Positions 32,974 to 43,050 of a DNA stretch of 64,000 nucleotides are shown piece after piece. The first letter of the stretch is position 1; each line of letters starts with the position of its first letter. A model generated the notes under the pieces. It saw nothing but the letters and a program-made list of their open reading frames with translations, did no database searches and was not told the DNA's origin. This stretch comes from Pseudomonadota bacterium. GTDB lineage: Bacteria; Pseudomonadota; Alphaproteobacteria; Rhizobiales; Xanthobacteraceae. The position numbers and the translations under genes were made by a program. The stretch is from contig JAEWJH010000044.1 of the NCBI GenBank assembly GCA_023386635.1, positions 1 to 64,000 of the forward strand. The letters are read 5' to 3'.

Positions 32974-35900
32974 TTATTGGATTTCCGCCGGACGCGGCAC
33001 GGGGCCGCTCGCCACCGTGTGGCCGGCGCCGCCGAGGCGACGGTGCAACCGGTCGAGCAGCAGATAGATCACCGGCGTCGTGTAGAGCGTCAGCACCTGC
33101 GAGACGATCAGACCGCCGATGATGGTGATGCCGAGCGGCCGGCGTAACTCGGAGCCGGGACCGGTGGCGACCACCAGCGGGATCGCGCCGAGCAGCGCCG
33201 CCATGGTGGTCATCAGGATCGGGCGGAAGCGTTCGAGACAGGCGTCGTAGATCGCCTGCTCCGGCGAGAGGCCGCGCCGCCGCTCGCCCTCGAGCGCGAA
33301 GTCGACCATCATGATGCCGTTCTTCTTCACGATGCCGATCAGCAGGATGATGCCGATGAAGGCGATCACCGTCAGTTCGGTGTTGAACGCCTGTAGCGCG
33401 AGCAGCGCGCCGAGACCCGCCGACGGCAAGGTCGAGATGATCGTCAGCGGATGCGCCAGGCTCTCATAGAGCACGCCGAGCACGATATAGACCGCGAGCA
33501 GCGCGGCGACGATCAGCAGCGGCTGCGCGCTGGCGCTCTGCTGGAACGCGCGGGTGTCGCCGGCGAAGTCCGCGTTGATGCTGTCGGGCATATGCAGTTC
33601 GGCGACTGCCTGCGAGATTGATCCGGTGATCTCCTCGAGCTTGGCGCCCGGCGCGATGTTGTAGCTGATCGTCACCGACGGAAACTGGCCCTGATGATTG
33701 ACGACGAGCGGCGACAGGCCGCGCTCGATCCGCGCCACCGATGACAACGGCACCTGGCCGGACGAGCCGTTGACGAAAACCTGATGCAGGTCGGACGGAT
33801 CGGCCTGATAGCGCGGGTCGATCTCCATGATCACGCGATACTGGTTGCGCTGGGTGTAGAGCGTCGAGATCTGCCGCTGCGAGAAGGCGTTGTTCAGCGC
33901 GTTGTCGATGTCCTGGATCTTCACGCCGAGCCGCGCGGCCGCGTCGCGGTCGATCTTGATGTCGGCTTGCAGGCCACCCTGCTCGCGGTCGGTGGTGACG
34001 TCGACGATGCCGGGCAGCGTGCGGATGCGGTCCTGCACGCGCGGCACCCATTTCTGCAACTCCTGGAAATCCGAGCTCCACAGCGTGAACTGATATTGCG
34101 AGTCGGTTTGCCGCCCGCCGACGCGCAGGTCCTGTGCCGGCACCATGAAGACTCGAAGGCCGGGAATATTGGTGAGTTTGGCGCGCAGCCGCGCGACCAC
34201 CGCCTGCGTGCTGATGCCGCCTCGCTCATCCTGCGGCTTCAGGCTGATGAACATGCGGCCGCGATTGACCGAGCCGTTGAATCCACTCGACCCGACCGAC
34301 GAGCCCACGCTGGCGATCGCCGGATCGGCCATGACGATGTTCAGCGCCTTTTGCTGCAGGTCGACCATCGCCTGATAGGAGATGTCCGTGGACGCCTGCG
34401 TGCCGCCGAAGATGAGCCCGGTGTCGTCCTGTGGGAAATAGCCTTTCGGCGTCTTGATGAATAGAAACACGGTGAGCGCGATGGTGGCAACGAACACCAG
34501 CAGGACCAGCGCGTTCCGCCGCAGCACGATCGAGAGCGTGCGCGCATAGAACGCGAGCATGCGGGACAGCAGCGTTTCGATGGCGCGGTCGAGCCAGGTG
34601 GCATTCGGGCTCGGCGGGGACCGCACGAAATAAGCGCAGACCATCGGCGTCACCGAGAGCGAGATCACCGTCGACACGACAATGGCGAAGGCGAGCGTCA
34701 CCGAGAATTCGCGGAACAGACGGCCGACGATACCGCTCATGAACAGCAGCGGAATGAAGGCCGCGATCAGCGAGATGCTGATAGAGACGACGGTGAAGCC
34801 GATCTGCTTCGCGCCCATCAGCGCCGCGCGCAGCGGCCGATGCCCCTTCTCGAGATTGCGGAACATGTTCTCGATCATGACGATGGCGTCGTCGACGACG
34901 AAGCCGATGCTGACCGCCAGCGCCATCAGCGACAGATTGTTGATCGAGAAGCCGACCGCCCACATGGCGGCGCAGGTGCCGGCCAGCGACAGCGGCACGG
35001 TAATGCCGGCGGCGATGGTTGCGGCGCCACGACGCAGGAACAGAAACACGACCGCCATGACCAAAAGCGCGGTGGCGGCGAGCGTCAGTTCCATGTCGTG
35101 GACGCTGGCGCGGATCGTCTGGGTGCGGTCGCTCAGGACGGAGAACTCAAGCCCGGCGGGGACCAGCCGCTGAATCTCCGGCAGTGCGGCAAAGATGCGG
35201 TCCACCGTCTCGATGACGTTGGCCTCGGCTTGCTTGGTGATGATCAGCAGCACGGCGGAGTCGCGGTTGAAACGTGCGTCGGATCGTCGGTTGCGTACAC
35301 CGGGCTCCACCTTGGCGATGGAACCGAGCCGGACCACATTGCCGTCTACCGTCTTGACGACGATCGGCTCGTAGTCCCGCGCGTCCTGAAGCTGCTTGTT
35401 GGTGCCGATGGTGGAGGCGCGTTGCGGCCCGTCGAACACGCCGAGCGGGCCCACGGCGTTGGCGTTGACCACGGCTGTGCGAACGTCCTCCATCGACAGG
35501 CCCATGGAGGCGATCAGCACCGGATCGACGCGCACGCGCACCGCGGGCTGCTCCGATCCGGCGGCGGTGACTTCGGCGACGCCGTCGATCTGCGACAGCC
35601 GCTGCACGATCACCGTATCGGCGGCGTCGTAGATCGCACTCGGCAGCATGGTCTTTGATGTCAGCGCCAGGATCAGGATCGGCGCGGCGGCGGGATTGGC
35701 CTTGCGGAACGTCGGCAGGGTCGGCAGGTCGCCGGGCAGGGTGGACAACGCGGCGTTCAGCGCCGCCTGCACGTCGCGCGCCGCGCCCTCGATGTTGCGT
35801 GACAGGTCGAATTGCACGGTGATGCGCGACGAGCCGAGCGAGGACACCGAGGTCATCTCGGTCACGCCGGCGATCTCGCCGAGGCGGCGCTCCAGCGGCG

Positions 35901-36093
35901 CAGCGACGGTGGCGGCCATGGTCGCGGGGTCGGCACCGGGACGGCTCGCCATGATGTTGATGGTCGGGAATTCCACCGATGGCAGGCTCGACACCGGCAA
36001 CTGATCGTAAGCGACGGCACCGACCAGGAACAGGCCGATCGCCAGCAGCGTGGTGCCGATCGGCCGCCGGATGAAGGGATAAGAGAAGTTCAC
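32974..36093 (-). CDS. mdtC: RND efflux pump inner-membrane protein, MdtC/MuxC type
   Basis: 1039 residues starting at a GTG that overlaps the stop of the preceding pump gene (GTGA). The N-terminus FIRRPIGTTLLAIGLFLVGA and the motif GFVVDDAIVMIENM (the proton-relay Asp pair in helix 4, about residue 400) are typical. Two large periplasmic loops and 12 membrane helices are evident. It closely parallels the next pump in overall layout, as in MdtBC/MuxBC where the two proteins form mixed trimers. It exports drugs, bile-type amphiphiles or metal-chelate compounds from the periplasm. It is the last gene of the operon. Confidence 0.93.
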   Translation of the reverse strand: MNFSYPFIRRPIGTTLLAIGLFLVGAVAYDQLPVSSLPSVEFPTINIMASRPGADPATMAATVAAPLERRLGEIAGVTEMTSVSSLGSSRITVQFDLSRNIEGAARDVQAALNAALSTLPGDLPTLPTFRKANPAAAPILILALTSKTMLPSAIYDAADTVIVQRLSQIDGVAEVTAAGSEQPAVRVRVDPVLIASMGLSMEDVRTAVVNANAVGPLGVFDGPQRASTIGTNKQLQDARDYEPIVVKTVDGNVVRLGSIAKVEPGVRNRRSDARFNRDSAVLLIITKQAEANVIETVDRIFAALPEIQRLVPAGLEFSVLSDRTQTIRASVHDMELTLAATALLVMAVVFLFLRRGAATIAAGITVPLSLAGTCAAMWAVGFSINNLSLMALAVSIGFVVDDAIVMIENMFRNLEKGHRPLRAALMGAKQIGFTVVSISISLIAAFIPLLFMSGIVGRLFREFSVTLAFAIVVSTVISLSVTPMVCAYFVRSPPSPNATWLDRAIETLLSRMLAFYARTLSIVLRRNALVLLVFVATIALTVFLFIKTPKGYFPQDDTGLIFGGTQASTDISYQAMVDLQQKALNIVMADPAIASVGSSVGSSGFNGSVNRGRMFISLKPQDERGGISTQAVVARLRAKLTNIPGLRVFMVPAQDLRVGGRQTDSQYQFTLWSSDFQELQKWVPRVQDRIRTLPGIVDVTTDREQGGLQADIKIDRDAAARLGVKIQDIDNALNNAFSQRQISTLYTQRNQYRVIMEIDPRYQADPSDLHQVFVNGSSGQVPLSSVARIERGLSPLVVNHQGQFPSVTISYNIAPGAKLEEITGSISQAVAELHMPDSINADFAGDTRAFQQSASAQPLLIVAALLAVYIVLGVLYESLAHPLTIISTLPSAGLGALLALQAFNTELTVIAFIGIILLIGIVKKNGIMMVDFALEGERRRGLSPEQAIYDACLERFRPILMTTMAALLGAIPLVVATGPGSELRRPLGITIIGGLIVSQVLTLYTTPVIYLLLDRLHRRLGGAGHTVASGPVPRPAEIQ

Positions 36094-39000
36094 GGCCGGT
36101 CACCGGCCACGGGCGGTTGCAGCGGCGTCACACGAGGCGCGCGCACCGGGACCGGCGACAGCCGCGCACGCAGACGCTCCATGTAGAGATAAATAACCGG
36201 CGTGGTGTAGAGCGTCAGCAGTTGCGACAGCAGCAGGCCGCCGATGATGGTGACGCCGAGCGGGTTGCGCAGCTCCGAGCCGGTTCCGCCTTCGAGCGCT
36301 AACGGCAGGGCGCCGAACAGCGCCGCCAGCGTCGTCATCATGATCGGCCGGAAGCGCAGCAGCGCTGCCTGGACGATCGAATCTTCCGGCGACAGTTTCT
36401 GCTCGCGCTCCGCGTCGAGCGCGAAGTCGATCATCATGATCGCGTTTTTCTTGACGATGCCCATCAGCAGCACGATGCCGATCAGCGCAATCACCGACAG
36501 GTCGTAGTTGAACAGCATCAACGCGAGCAGCGCGCCGACGCCGGCGGACGGCAGCGTCGACAGGATCGTCATCGGGTGGATGAAGCTCTCATAGAGAACG
36601 CCCAGCACGATATAGATGGTGATGGCGGCGGCCAGGATCAGCCAAGGCTCGCCTTGCAGGGACCGCGCGAATTCAGCGGCATCGCCGGAATAGCTGCCGA
36701 GGATCGCCGTCGGCATCCCGATGGTCTTCTCGGCCTGCGAGATCACCGCGACCGCATCGCTGAGTGCCGCGCGCGGCGCGAGATCAAAGCTGATCGTCAC
36801 CGAGGGGAATTGCTCCTGATGCGCGATCGACAGCGGCGCGGTGACGCGCTCGAAGCTGGCGAAAGCGGCGAGCGGCACCTGCGTGTTGACGGTGCTGGTC
36901 GCGGTGTTTGACGTGGTGCTGCTCGCGGCGCTGCTGCTGGTACCGGATTGCGTGCTGGTGGGAGTCGTTGTCGTCGTTGTTGTCGTCGTGCTGGAGCCGG
37001 GCACATAGAGCCGCGCCAGCGCGCCCGGGTCCTGCTGCTGGCTCGGCAGCGCCTCGAGGATCACGCGATACTGGTTTGCCTGGCCGTAGATGGTGGAAAT
37101 CTGCCGCTGGCCGAAGGCATCGTTGAGCGTATCGGTGACCGACTGCATGCTGATGCCGAGCCGGCCGGCCTTCTCACGGTCGACATTGACGTTGATGCGC
37201 GGTCCGCCGTTCTGCGCTTCGGACGCCACTTCGCGCAGGATCGGCGATTCCCGCAGCTTCGCCGCCAGCGTATCCGCCCATTGATTGACTTGCGCCGCAT
37301 CGCTGCCGGAGAGCGTGTATTGATACTGCGCGCGGCTGGCGCGGGTGCTGATCTGGATATCCTGCACGGGCTGGAAATAGACGGTCATGCCAGGAATAGG
37401 TGCCACCGCTTCCTTCAGCCGCTCGATGATCGCCTCGACGCGAGCTGTGCGGTCCTCACGCGGCTTGAGCGTAATGGCGAGCTTGCCGGCATTCGGCGTG
37501 GCGTTGACCGGACTGACGCCGACAATCGAGACGATGTCGGTGACGTCGGGGTCGGCGCGGATCGCGTCTTCCGCCTGTTTCTGCCGGCGTGTCATCTCCA
37601 TGAACGAGACGTCGACGCCGGCTTCGGTGACGGCGGTGATTTGCCCGGTGTCCTGCAACGGCAGGAAGCCCTTGGGGATGGCGAGATAAAGCACAACCGT
37701 CGCGGCAAGGGTGACGATGGTGACGACGAGGGTCGCGCGCTGCCGGCGCAGCACCCAGCCGAGACTGACGTCATAGAACGCGACGGTACGGTCGACCGCG
37801 CCGTGAAGCCGCCCCGCCAGCGCGCTTTGCGCCTTGTCGACATGCGGCTTGAGCAGCCGGCTGCACATCATCGGCGTCAGCGTCAGCGAAACGATCATCG
37901 ACACGACCACAGCGATGGTCAGCGTCAGCGCGAATTCGCGGAACATGCGGCCGACCAGGCCGGTCATGAACAGGAGTGGGATGAACACCGCGATCAGCGA
38001 GATCGTCAGCGAGATCACGGTGAAGCCGATCTCGCGTGCGCCGCGCAGTGCGGCTGCCATCGGGTGTTCACCCTTCTCGATATGGCGAACGATGTTCTCG
38101 ATCATGACGATGGCGTCGTCGACGACGAAGCCGGTACCGATGGTCAGCGCCATCAGCGACAGATTGTCGAGCGAGAATCCGCAGAACCACATCACGCCGA
38201 AAGTGGCGATGATCGACAGCGGCAGCGCCACCGCGGCGATGATGGTGGCACGGATCGTCGAGAGGAAGACGAATACCACCAGAACCACGAGGCCGACGCT
38301 GAGCATCAGCGTGAACTGCACGTCGCGGATCGAGGCGCGGATCGTCACCGTGCGGTCGTTTACCACGGTGAGCTTGGCGGCGGCGGGCAACGCGCGTTGC
38401 AGCCGTGGCAATTGTGCGCGAATGCGCTCGACCGTGTCGATCACGTTGGCGCCGGGCTGGCGCTGCACGTCGATAACCACGGCCGGCTTGCCCTGATACC
38501 AGGCGCCGACCTTCACGTTCTCCATGCCCTCGACGACGTTAGCGATGTCCCCGAGCAGGACAGGTGCGCCGTTCTTGTACGTGATGACGATGGATTTGTA
38601 GGCGGCCGCGCTGCCGATCTGGTCGTTGGCGGCGATGGTGTAGGACTGCTGCGCGCCGTCGAGCGAGCCTTTCGGCCCGGCGACATTGGCGCCGACGATC
38701 GCGTTGCGCACATCTTCCAGCCCGATGCCGTAGGCGGCGAGCCGCGACAGATCGGCCTGGATGCGGATGCCGGGCCGCAGGCCGCCCTGCACCGAGACGC
38801 GGCCGACGCCGGAGATTTCCGACAGGCGCGGCGCCATCAGCGTATCGGCGAGATCGCTGAGCTGGCGCATCGACACGGCATCGGAGGTCAGCGCGAGCGT
38901 GATGATCGGCGTGTCGGCCGGGTTCACCTTGGAATAGAGCGGCGGATAGGGAAGGTTGCGCGGCAGGGTCGAACCGGCGGCGTTGATCGCCGACTGCACG

Positions 39001-39320
39001 TCCTGCGCGGCCGCGTCGATGTCGCGGTTGAGATCGAACTGCAGCGTGACCTGGCTGATGCCGAAGCTCGACGACGAGGTCATGCTGGCGAGCGAAGGTA
39101 TCTGCCCGAACTGCCGCTCCAGCGGCGCGGTGACGAGCGATGTTACTGTGTCCGGATTGGCGCCGGGCAGTTGCGTCGTCACCTGGATGGTCGGGAAATC
39201 CACCTGCGGCAAAGCGGACACCGGCAGCCACCAGTATCCGAGGAGGCCTCCCAGCATCACCGCCACCGCGAGCAGCGAGGTCGCGATCGGCCGGCGGAGG
39301 AAGGGCGCCGAGACGTTCAT
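36090..39320 (-). CDS. mdtB: RND efflux pump inner-membrane protein, MdtB/MuxB type, with Thr/Ser-rich insert
   Basis: 1076 residues, about 37 longer than its partner. The N-terminus is FLRRPIATSLLAVAVMLGG and the proton-relay region GFVVDDAIVMIENI is intact. The extra length is an insert between YVPGSS and TQVPLAAF at about residues 775-815. It contains nine consecutive Thr and then mostly Thr, Ser and Ala, and falls in the second large periplasmic loop. The MdtC-like partner reads FVNGSSG directly before QVPL there. The start lies 13 bp after the adaptor gene, and the stop overlaps the next pump start. Confidence 0.93.
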   Translation of the reverse strand: MNVSAPFLRRPIATSLLAVAVMLGGLLGYWWLPVSALPQVDFPTIQVTTQLPGANPDTVTSLVTAPLERQFGQIPSLASMTSSSSFGISQVTLQFDLNRDIDAAAQDVQSAINAAGSTLPRNLPYPPLYSKVNPADTPIITLALTSDAVSMRQLSDLADTLMAPRLSEISGVGRVSVQGGLRPGIRIQADLSRLAAYGIGLEDVRNAIVGANVAGPKGSLDGAQQSYTIAANDQIGSAAAYKSIVITYKNGAPVLLGDIANVVEGMENVKVGAWYQGKPAVVIDVQRQPGANVIDTVERIRAQLPRLQRALPAAAKLTVVNDRTVTIRASIRDVQFTLMLSVGLVVLVVFVFLSTIRATIIAAVALPLSIIATFGVMWFCGFSLDNLSLMALTIGTGFVVDDAIVMIENIVRHIEKGEHPMAAALRGAREIGFTVISLTISLIAVFIPLLFMTGLVGRMFREFALTLTIAVVVSMIVSLTLTPMMCSRLLKPHVDKAQSALAGRLHGAVDRTVAFYDVSLGWVLRRQRATLVVTIVTLAATVVLYLAIPKGFLPLQDTGQITAVTEAGVDVSFMEMTRRQKQAEDAIRADPDVTDIVSIVGVSPVNATPNAGKLAITLKPREDRTARVEAIIERLKEAVAPIPGMTVYFQPVQDIQISTRASRAQYQYTLSGSDAAQVNQWADTLAAKLRESPILREVASEAQNGGPRINVNVDREKAGRLGISMQSVTDTLNDAFGQRQISTIYGQANQYRVILEALPSQQQDPGALARLYVPGSSTTTTTTTTTPTSTQSGTSSSAASSTTSNTATSTVNTQVPLAAFASFERVTAPLSIAHQEQFPSVTISFDLAPRAALSDAVAVISQAEKTIGMPTAILGSYSGDAAEFARSLQGEPWLILAAAITIYIVLGVLYESFIHPMTILSTLPSAGVGALLALMLFNYDLSVIALIGIVLLMGIVKKNAIMMIDFALDAEREQKLSPEDSIVQAALLRFRPIMMTTLAALFGALPLALEGGTGSELRNPLGVTIIGGLLLSQLLTLYTTPVIYLYMERLRARLSPVPVRAPRVTPLQPPVAGDRP
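36963..36989. repeat. ACN-codon run encoding nine threonines in the MdtB-like pump
   Basis: Nine successive ACG/ACA/ACT codons (minus strand) form a trinucleotide tract at the start of the Thr/Ser-rich insert. The mixed ACG and ACA codons suggest an old rather than fresh expansion. Confidence 0.85.
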
Positions 39321-39333
39321 CGTAACAGGATAC

Positions 39334-40650
39334 TCACTGTGACGCGGCGCGCGCCGGCGTCACAGGCGCGGGTGTGGATGAAGGCGCGCTCCGCGATGGG
39401 TCGGACCGCTGACGCTCGCTGCGGGCCTGGCCGTTCCGGCGCGAGGTCGCGGGTGGCGTCGCGCCCGGTTGCGGCTGCGCGTTGGGGTCGGAGATCCTGA
39501 CCTCCTTGCCGTCGGCGAGCTGCGCAAAGCCGGTGGTGACGACGCGCTCGCCCGGCTCGACGCCGCGGGCGATCACCGACCGGTTCTCGTCCTGCATCGT
39601 GAGCGTCACCGGGCGCTGCTGCACCTTGCTCTCGGCATTGACCACATAAACGAATGTGCCGGCGGAGCTGCGCTGCACCGCGCCGGTCGGGACGACCACG
39701 ACCTGCTGCAGGGTGTCGACCGTCAGCCGTACATCGACGAACTGGCCGGGCCACAGTTGCTGATTGGTGTTGGGAAACTCGGCCTTGAGCTTCACCGTGC
39801 CGGTCGCCTGGTCGATCTGGTTATCGACTACCTGCAGCGTCCCCTTGTCGATCAGCGCGCCGGTGTCGGACTGCAGCGCCTCCACCGTCAGCGGGCCTTT
39901 GGCGAAGGCTGCGTTGATCTGCGAAACGTTCTGCTGCGGCAGATTGAACATCACATTGATCGGCTTGAGCTGGGTGAGAACCACCAGCCCGCTGGAATTG
40001 GCGGCGCGCACCACATTGCCGACGTCGATCAGGCGGATGCCGGTGCGTCCATCGATCGGCGAGGTGATCTTGGTGTAGCCGAGAATGGCGCGCGCATTGT
40101 CGATCGCGCCCTGGTCGGACTTCACCTGCGCTTCGAGTTGCGCGACCAGCGCACGCTGCGTGTCGGCCTGCTGCCGGTTGATCGAATTGCTCGAAGCGAG
40201 CCGTTCATAGCGTTCGAGGTCGAGCCGGGCATTGGCGAGTTGCGCCTCGTCCTGCGCCTTTTTGGCAACCGCCTGATCCAGTGCGGCCTGATAGGTGGTC
40301 GGATCGACTTCGGCGAGCACGTCGCCCTTGGCGACTTCCTGTCCTTCGTTGAAGTTGATGCTGATGAGTTTGCCGTCCACCTGCGGCTGCACCGTCACGG
40401 TCTTCAGCGCGCGCGTGGTGCCGACGGTTTCCAGATAGACCGGAACGTCTTCTTTCTTCGCCGCCGTCGCCAGCACTGGCACCGGGCCGCTCGCGCCGGC
40501 AAAGCGGCCGCGCCCACGCTGTGCGTTCTGCGAGGAGCCTCCGCCCGGCCATTCGTAAACGACGACCGCGGCAACCACGCCGATCAGCACGAGGCCGATC
40601 AGCCGTCGGGTCCAGCGGCGTTTACGGCCGGTGTCGAGATTATCGGGCAT
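39334..40650 (-). CDS. mdtA: RND efflux periplasmic adaptor protein, MdtA type
   Basis: 438 residues. A single N-terminal membrane anchor (RRLIGLVLIGVVAAVVVYEW) is followed by the adaptor barrel-sandwich (VQPQVDGKLISINFNEGQEV), an alpha-hairpin coiled coil (residues about 125-180) and the second half-motif ITSPIDGRTGIRLIDVGNVV. The C-terminal tail is rich in Pro, Ser and Arg. It bridges the RND pump and the outer-membrane channel. It overlaps the outer-membrane factor gene by 11 bp and is followed by the two pump genes. Confidence 0.93.
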   Translation of the reverse strand: MPDNLDTGRKRRWTRRLIGLVLIGVVAAVVVYEWPGGGSSQNAQRGRGRFAGASGPVPVLATAAKKEDVPVYLETVGTTRALKTVTVQPQVDGKLISINFNEGQEVAKGDVLAEVDPTTYQAALDQAVAKKAQDEAQLANARLDLERYERLASSNSINRQQADTQRALVAQLEAQVKSDQGAIDNARAILGYTKITSPIDGRTGIRLIDVGNVVRAANSSGLVVLTQLKPINVMFNLPQQNVSQINAAFAKGPLTVEALQSDTGALIDKGTLQVVDNQIDQATGTVKLKAEFPNTNQQLWPGQFVDVRLTVDTLQQVVVVPTGAVQRSSAGTFVYVVNAESKVQQRPVTLTMQDENRSVIARGVEPGERVVTTGFAQLADGKEVRISDPNAQPQPGATPPATSRRNGQARSERQRSDPSRSAPSSTPAPVTPARAASQ

Positions 40651-42085
40651 TCGCTTCCACTGGTTTCGGCAGCCACCCGCCGCCGAGCGCCTGGAACAGA
40701 CTGATCACCGCTTGCAGCCGCGCGAGCCGCACCTGCGCCAGCGCGTCTTCCGCCTGGAACAGGGTTTGCTGGGTCTGCAACACGGTCACGAGATCGACGG
40801 TTCCCTCACGCAACCGTGTCTCGGAAATCTCGAAGGCGCGGCGGGAGGCGACCACCGCTTCCTGCTGCAGCCGTTCGCGGATCGCGTTCTGCTGGATCGC
40901 CACCAGGGCGTTCTCCACATCGGTGAAGCCGGAGATCACCGATTTGCGGTAGTTCTGCAGCAACTCGTCCTGCCGCCCCTTGGCGAGATCGAGTTGCCCC
41001 TGCAGCCGCAGGCCGTCGAAGATCGGCTGCGTCAGGCCGGCAGCAAGATTGAAGAACGCGGATTCCGGCCGCATCAAGGTGCGCAGCGCCGAACTCTGGT
41101 AGCCGCCTTCGCCGGTCAGGGTGATGCTCGGCAGCATCGCCGCGCGCGCATTCTCGACATTGAAGCTGGCCGCCGCCAGCGCGGCTTCCGCCTGACGGAT
41201 ATCCGGACGCTGTGCGATCAATTCGGACGGCAGGCCGGGCGTGACGCGCGGCACCGCGACCGAACGCAGGCTGCCGCCACGGACGGAGACGCGCTCCGGT
41301 GGCCGCGCCAGCAGGAGAGCGAGCGCATTGGCGTTCTGCCGCAAAGCGAGTTCGAGCGGCGGCACGGCGGCTTTCTGCGTCGCCAGCAGGCTTTCCTGCT
41401 GCGAGGTGTCGAGTTCGGATGCGGTGCCGGCATTGAGCCGCTGGCGGATGAGGTCGAGCACGCGTTGCGCGCTGGTGATGTTGCGACGCGCGACCGCGAG
41501 ACGATCCTGCGCCGCCAGCACCTGGAAATAGGCGTTCGCCGCCGCCGCCATGGTCGTGAGCGCGACCACATCGCGGTCGAACCGGGTCGCCACCGCGCTT
41601 TCTTCGGCGGAGCGGAGTGCTGCGCGGTTCTTGCCCCAGAAGTCGATCTCGTAGCTGCCGCTCAACGATGCGGAATAGATGCCACGTTCCGAGGCGCCAC
41701 CGACACCGGTGCCGGTCGATTGCGATGACCGCGAGCGGGTGCCGCTGCCGTCGAGATTGACGGTCGGCAACAGCGCCGATCCGGAAACGCGCGCTTGCGC
41801 GTCGGCCTGCACGATGCGTGCGATCGCCGCGGCGATGTCGAGATTGGCCTCGCGCGCATCCTCGATGATCTGCGTCAGTTCGCGCGAACGGAAGCTGCGC
41901 CACCAGTCGAGTCGCGGCAGCGCGGCTTCGGCAACCGCCGGATTGCGCGGTCCAGCGCGGTAATGCGTCGGAATGTCGAGCGCCGGATCTGGATTGTCGG
42001 TCAGTAGACAACCACCCAGCGGCAGAGCGAGAGCGGCGGAGCCGATGGTCAGCAGCCGGCGACGAAACGATCGATTTTTCAACAC
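40640..42085 (-). CDS. Outer-membrane efflux lipoprotein (OprM/NodT-type outer membrane factor)
   Basis: About 481 residues. Only non-ATG starts are available: GTG at 42085 is used here, with TTG at 42094 as an alternative. The N-terminus has a lipoprotein signal (LLTIGSAALALPLGGC), so the mature Cys should be lipidated. Two outer-membrane-factor repeats follow, each with long helices (QIIEDAREANLDIAAAIAR; QRPDIRQAEAALAAASFN). The protein forms the trimeric exit duct for the adaptor and pumps encoded after it. It heads the efflux operon, 95 bp after the metal-sensor-like gene. Confidence 0.9.
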   Translation of the reverse strand: MLKNRSFRRRLLTIGSAALALPLGGCLLTDNPDPALDIPTHYRAGPRNPAVAEAALPRLDWWRSFRSRELTQIIEDAREANLDIAAAIARIVQADAQARVSGSALLPTVNLDGSGTRSRSSQSTGTGVGGASERGIYSASLSGSYEIDFWGKNRAALRSAEESAVATRFDRDVVALTTMAAAANAYFQVLAAQDRLAVARRNITSAQRVLDLIRQRLNAGTASELDTSQQESLLATQKAAVPPLELALRQNANALALLLARPPERVSVRGGSLRSVAVPRVTPGLPSELIAQRPDIRQAEAALAAASFNVENARAAMLPSITLTGEGGYQSSALRTLMRPESAFFNLAAGLTQPIFDGLRLQGQLDLAKGRQDELLQNYRKSVISGFTDVENALVAIQQNAIRERLQQEAVVASRRAFEISETRLREGTVDLVTVLQTQQTLFQAEDALAQVRLARLQAVISLFQALGGGWLPKPVEANAR

Positions 42086-42180
42086 AGAACCCAACCCGCG
42101 AATCGAGGCTTATTGATGTGACTTCGCCATACCCTGGCCGCCGAATCGGCCTCCGTTCGGGTCGCCTGATCCGATGGACA

Positions 42181-42645
42181 CTAGCGCGTATTGGAGCGCC
42201 AGTCGGCGAGCTTGCTCCGGCCGACCGTCGACATCCGCGAGGCCGCGGTCAAGACCACCCCGTGCAATACCTGGTAAAAACTCTCCCGCGCGGCGCGGCT
42301 GCCCGCCTGGGCAGCCCGCATGGCACCTGCATCAAAAGGTTCCTTTCGCAAGGCGGCGCGGATTTCATCCTGTTGCCGATGGATGGCGTCACGGGCCGCC
42401 TCAACCGCGTCGCGCTGGCGGGCATATTCGGCGCGCAGCAGGTCGCCGTCAGCGGCCGGCAGTGTGGCGGCGATTCGCTCGATCTTGGAGATGTCGTTGC
42501 GCTGGGCGCTCTGGGTGTCGAGCAGATAGCGCACGCCCATTGCCCCGACGATGCCGATGAAGAACAGGTTGAGCGCGAGCGAGATCACCAGCAGCCAGCG
42601 GGGCTGTGCGGATGCGGGAACGCGGGAGTGGGTGACGGCGCTCAT
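42181..42645 (-). CDS. Periplasmic heavy-metal-sensor-type protein (CnrX/Spy-CpxP-like)
   Basis: 154 residues. One N-terminal membrane segment (WLLVISLALNLFFIGIVGA, about residues 17-36) is followed by a helical periplasmic domain rich in Arg, Ala and Glu with a helical-hairpin pattern like CnrX, ZraP and Spy. It would sense metal or envelope stress and signal to the anti-sigma factor. It lies between the small membrane protein gene and the efflux operon on the same strand. The metal ligands of CnrX cannot be matched confidently by eye, so the ligand is open. Confidence 0.8.
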   Translation of the reverse strand: MSAVTHSRVPASAQPRWLLVISLALNLFFIGIVGAMGVRYLLDTQSAQRNDISKIERIAATLPAADGDLLRAEYARQRDAVEAARDAIHRQQDEIRAALRKEPFDAGAMRAAQAGSRAARESFYQVLHGVVLTAASRMSTVGRSKLADWRSNTR

Positions 42646-42664
42646 GACAACATACCTCTTGCGC

Positions 42665-43027
42665 TCAGGGCCGCAGTCCGATCAGCGGCTCGACGTCGTC
42701 GGTAAGGGACGGGATATCCGACGCGACGATGGTGGCCGAGGCTTCGTCGATCCGCGTGTCGAGACCGGCCATGCCGATGATGAAGCCGGCGGCGATGCAC
42801 GACGCGAACACAGCGACGCGCGGCCAGGCCGGCGCGAAATCCCAGTCGAGCAGGATCGCCGGCCAGCGCAGCCAGCTTCCGCGCTGGCGCGGCAGCGGGA
42901 CGGTGGAGAGCTTGCGCATGATCCGCGCGGCGGCTGCGTCGTCAGCCGGTGTCGTTGTCGACAGGTGCCGCTGCAGCAGCGCGTCGAGCGGATCGGTGTT
43001 CTGTGGGGTGTTTTGATGCTGTGTCAT
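42665..43027 (-). CDS. Small single-pass membrane protein, probable anti-sigma factor
   Basis: 120 residues from the ATG at 43027, which has GGGAGA upstream; a GTG at 43054 overlapping the sigma stop would add nine residues. The N-terminal cytosolic half (PLDALLQRHLSTTTPADDAA...) is followed by one membrane helix (VAVFASCIAAGFIIGMAG) and a short periplasmic tail. It has the size and topology of CnrY-type anti-sigma factors, but no sequence motif proves this. Its place between an ECF sigma gene and a CnrX-like gene is the main argument. Confidence 0.65.
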   Translation of the reverse strand: MTQHQNTPQNTDPLDALLQRHLSTTTPADDAAAARIMRKLSTVPLPRQRGSWLRWPAILLDWDFAPAWPRVAVFASCIAAGFIIGMAGLDTRIDEASATIVASDIPSLTDDVEPLIGLRP

Positions 43028-43050
43028 GTCATTCTCCCGATCGGAGCGAC

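Noticed and set aside
36948..39500. Long open frame (850 codons) on the plus strand opposite the MdtB-like pump
   Set aside because: It is the antisense shadow of a clear RND gene in GC-rich DNA; its translation is Arg/His/Asp-rich low-complexity sequence with no recognisable domain.
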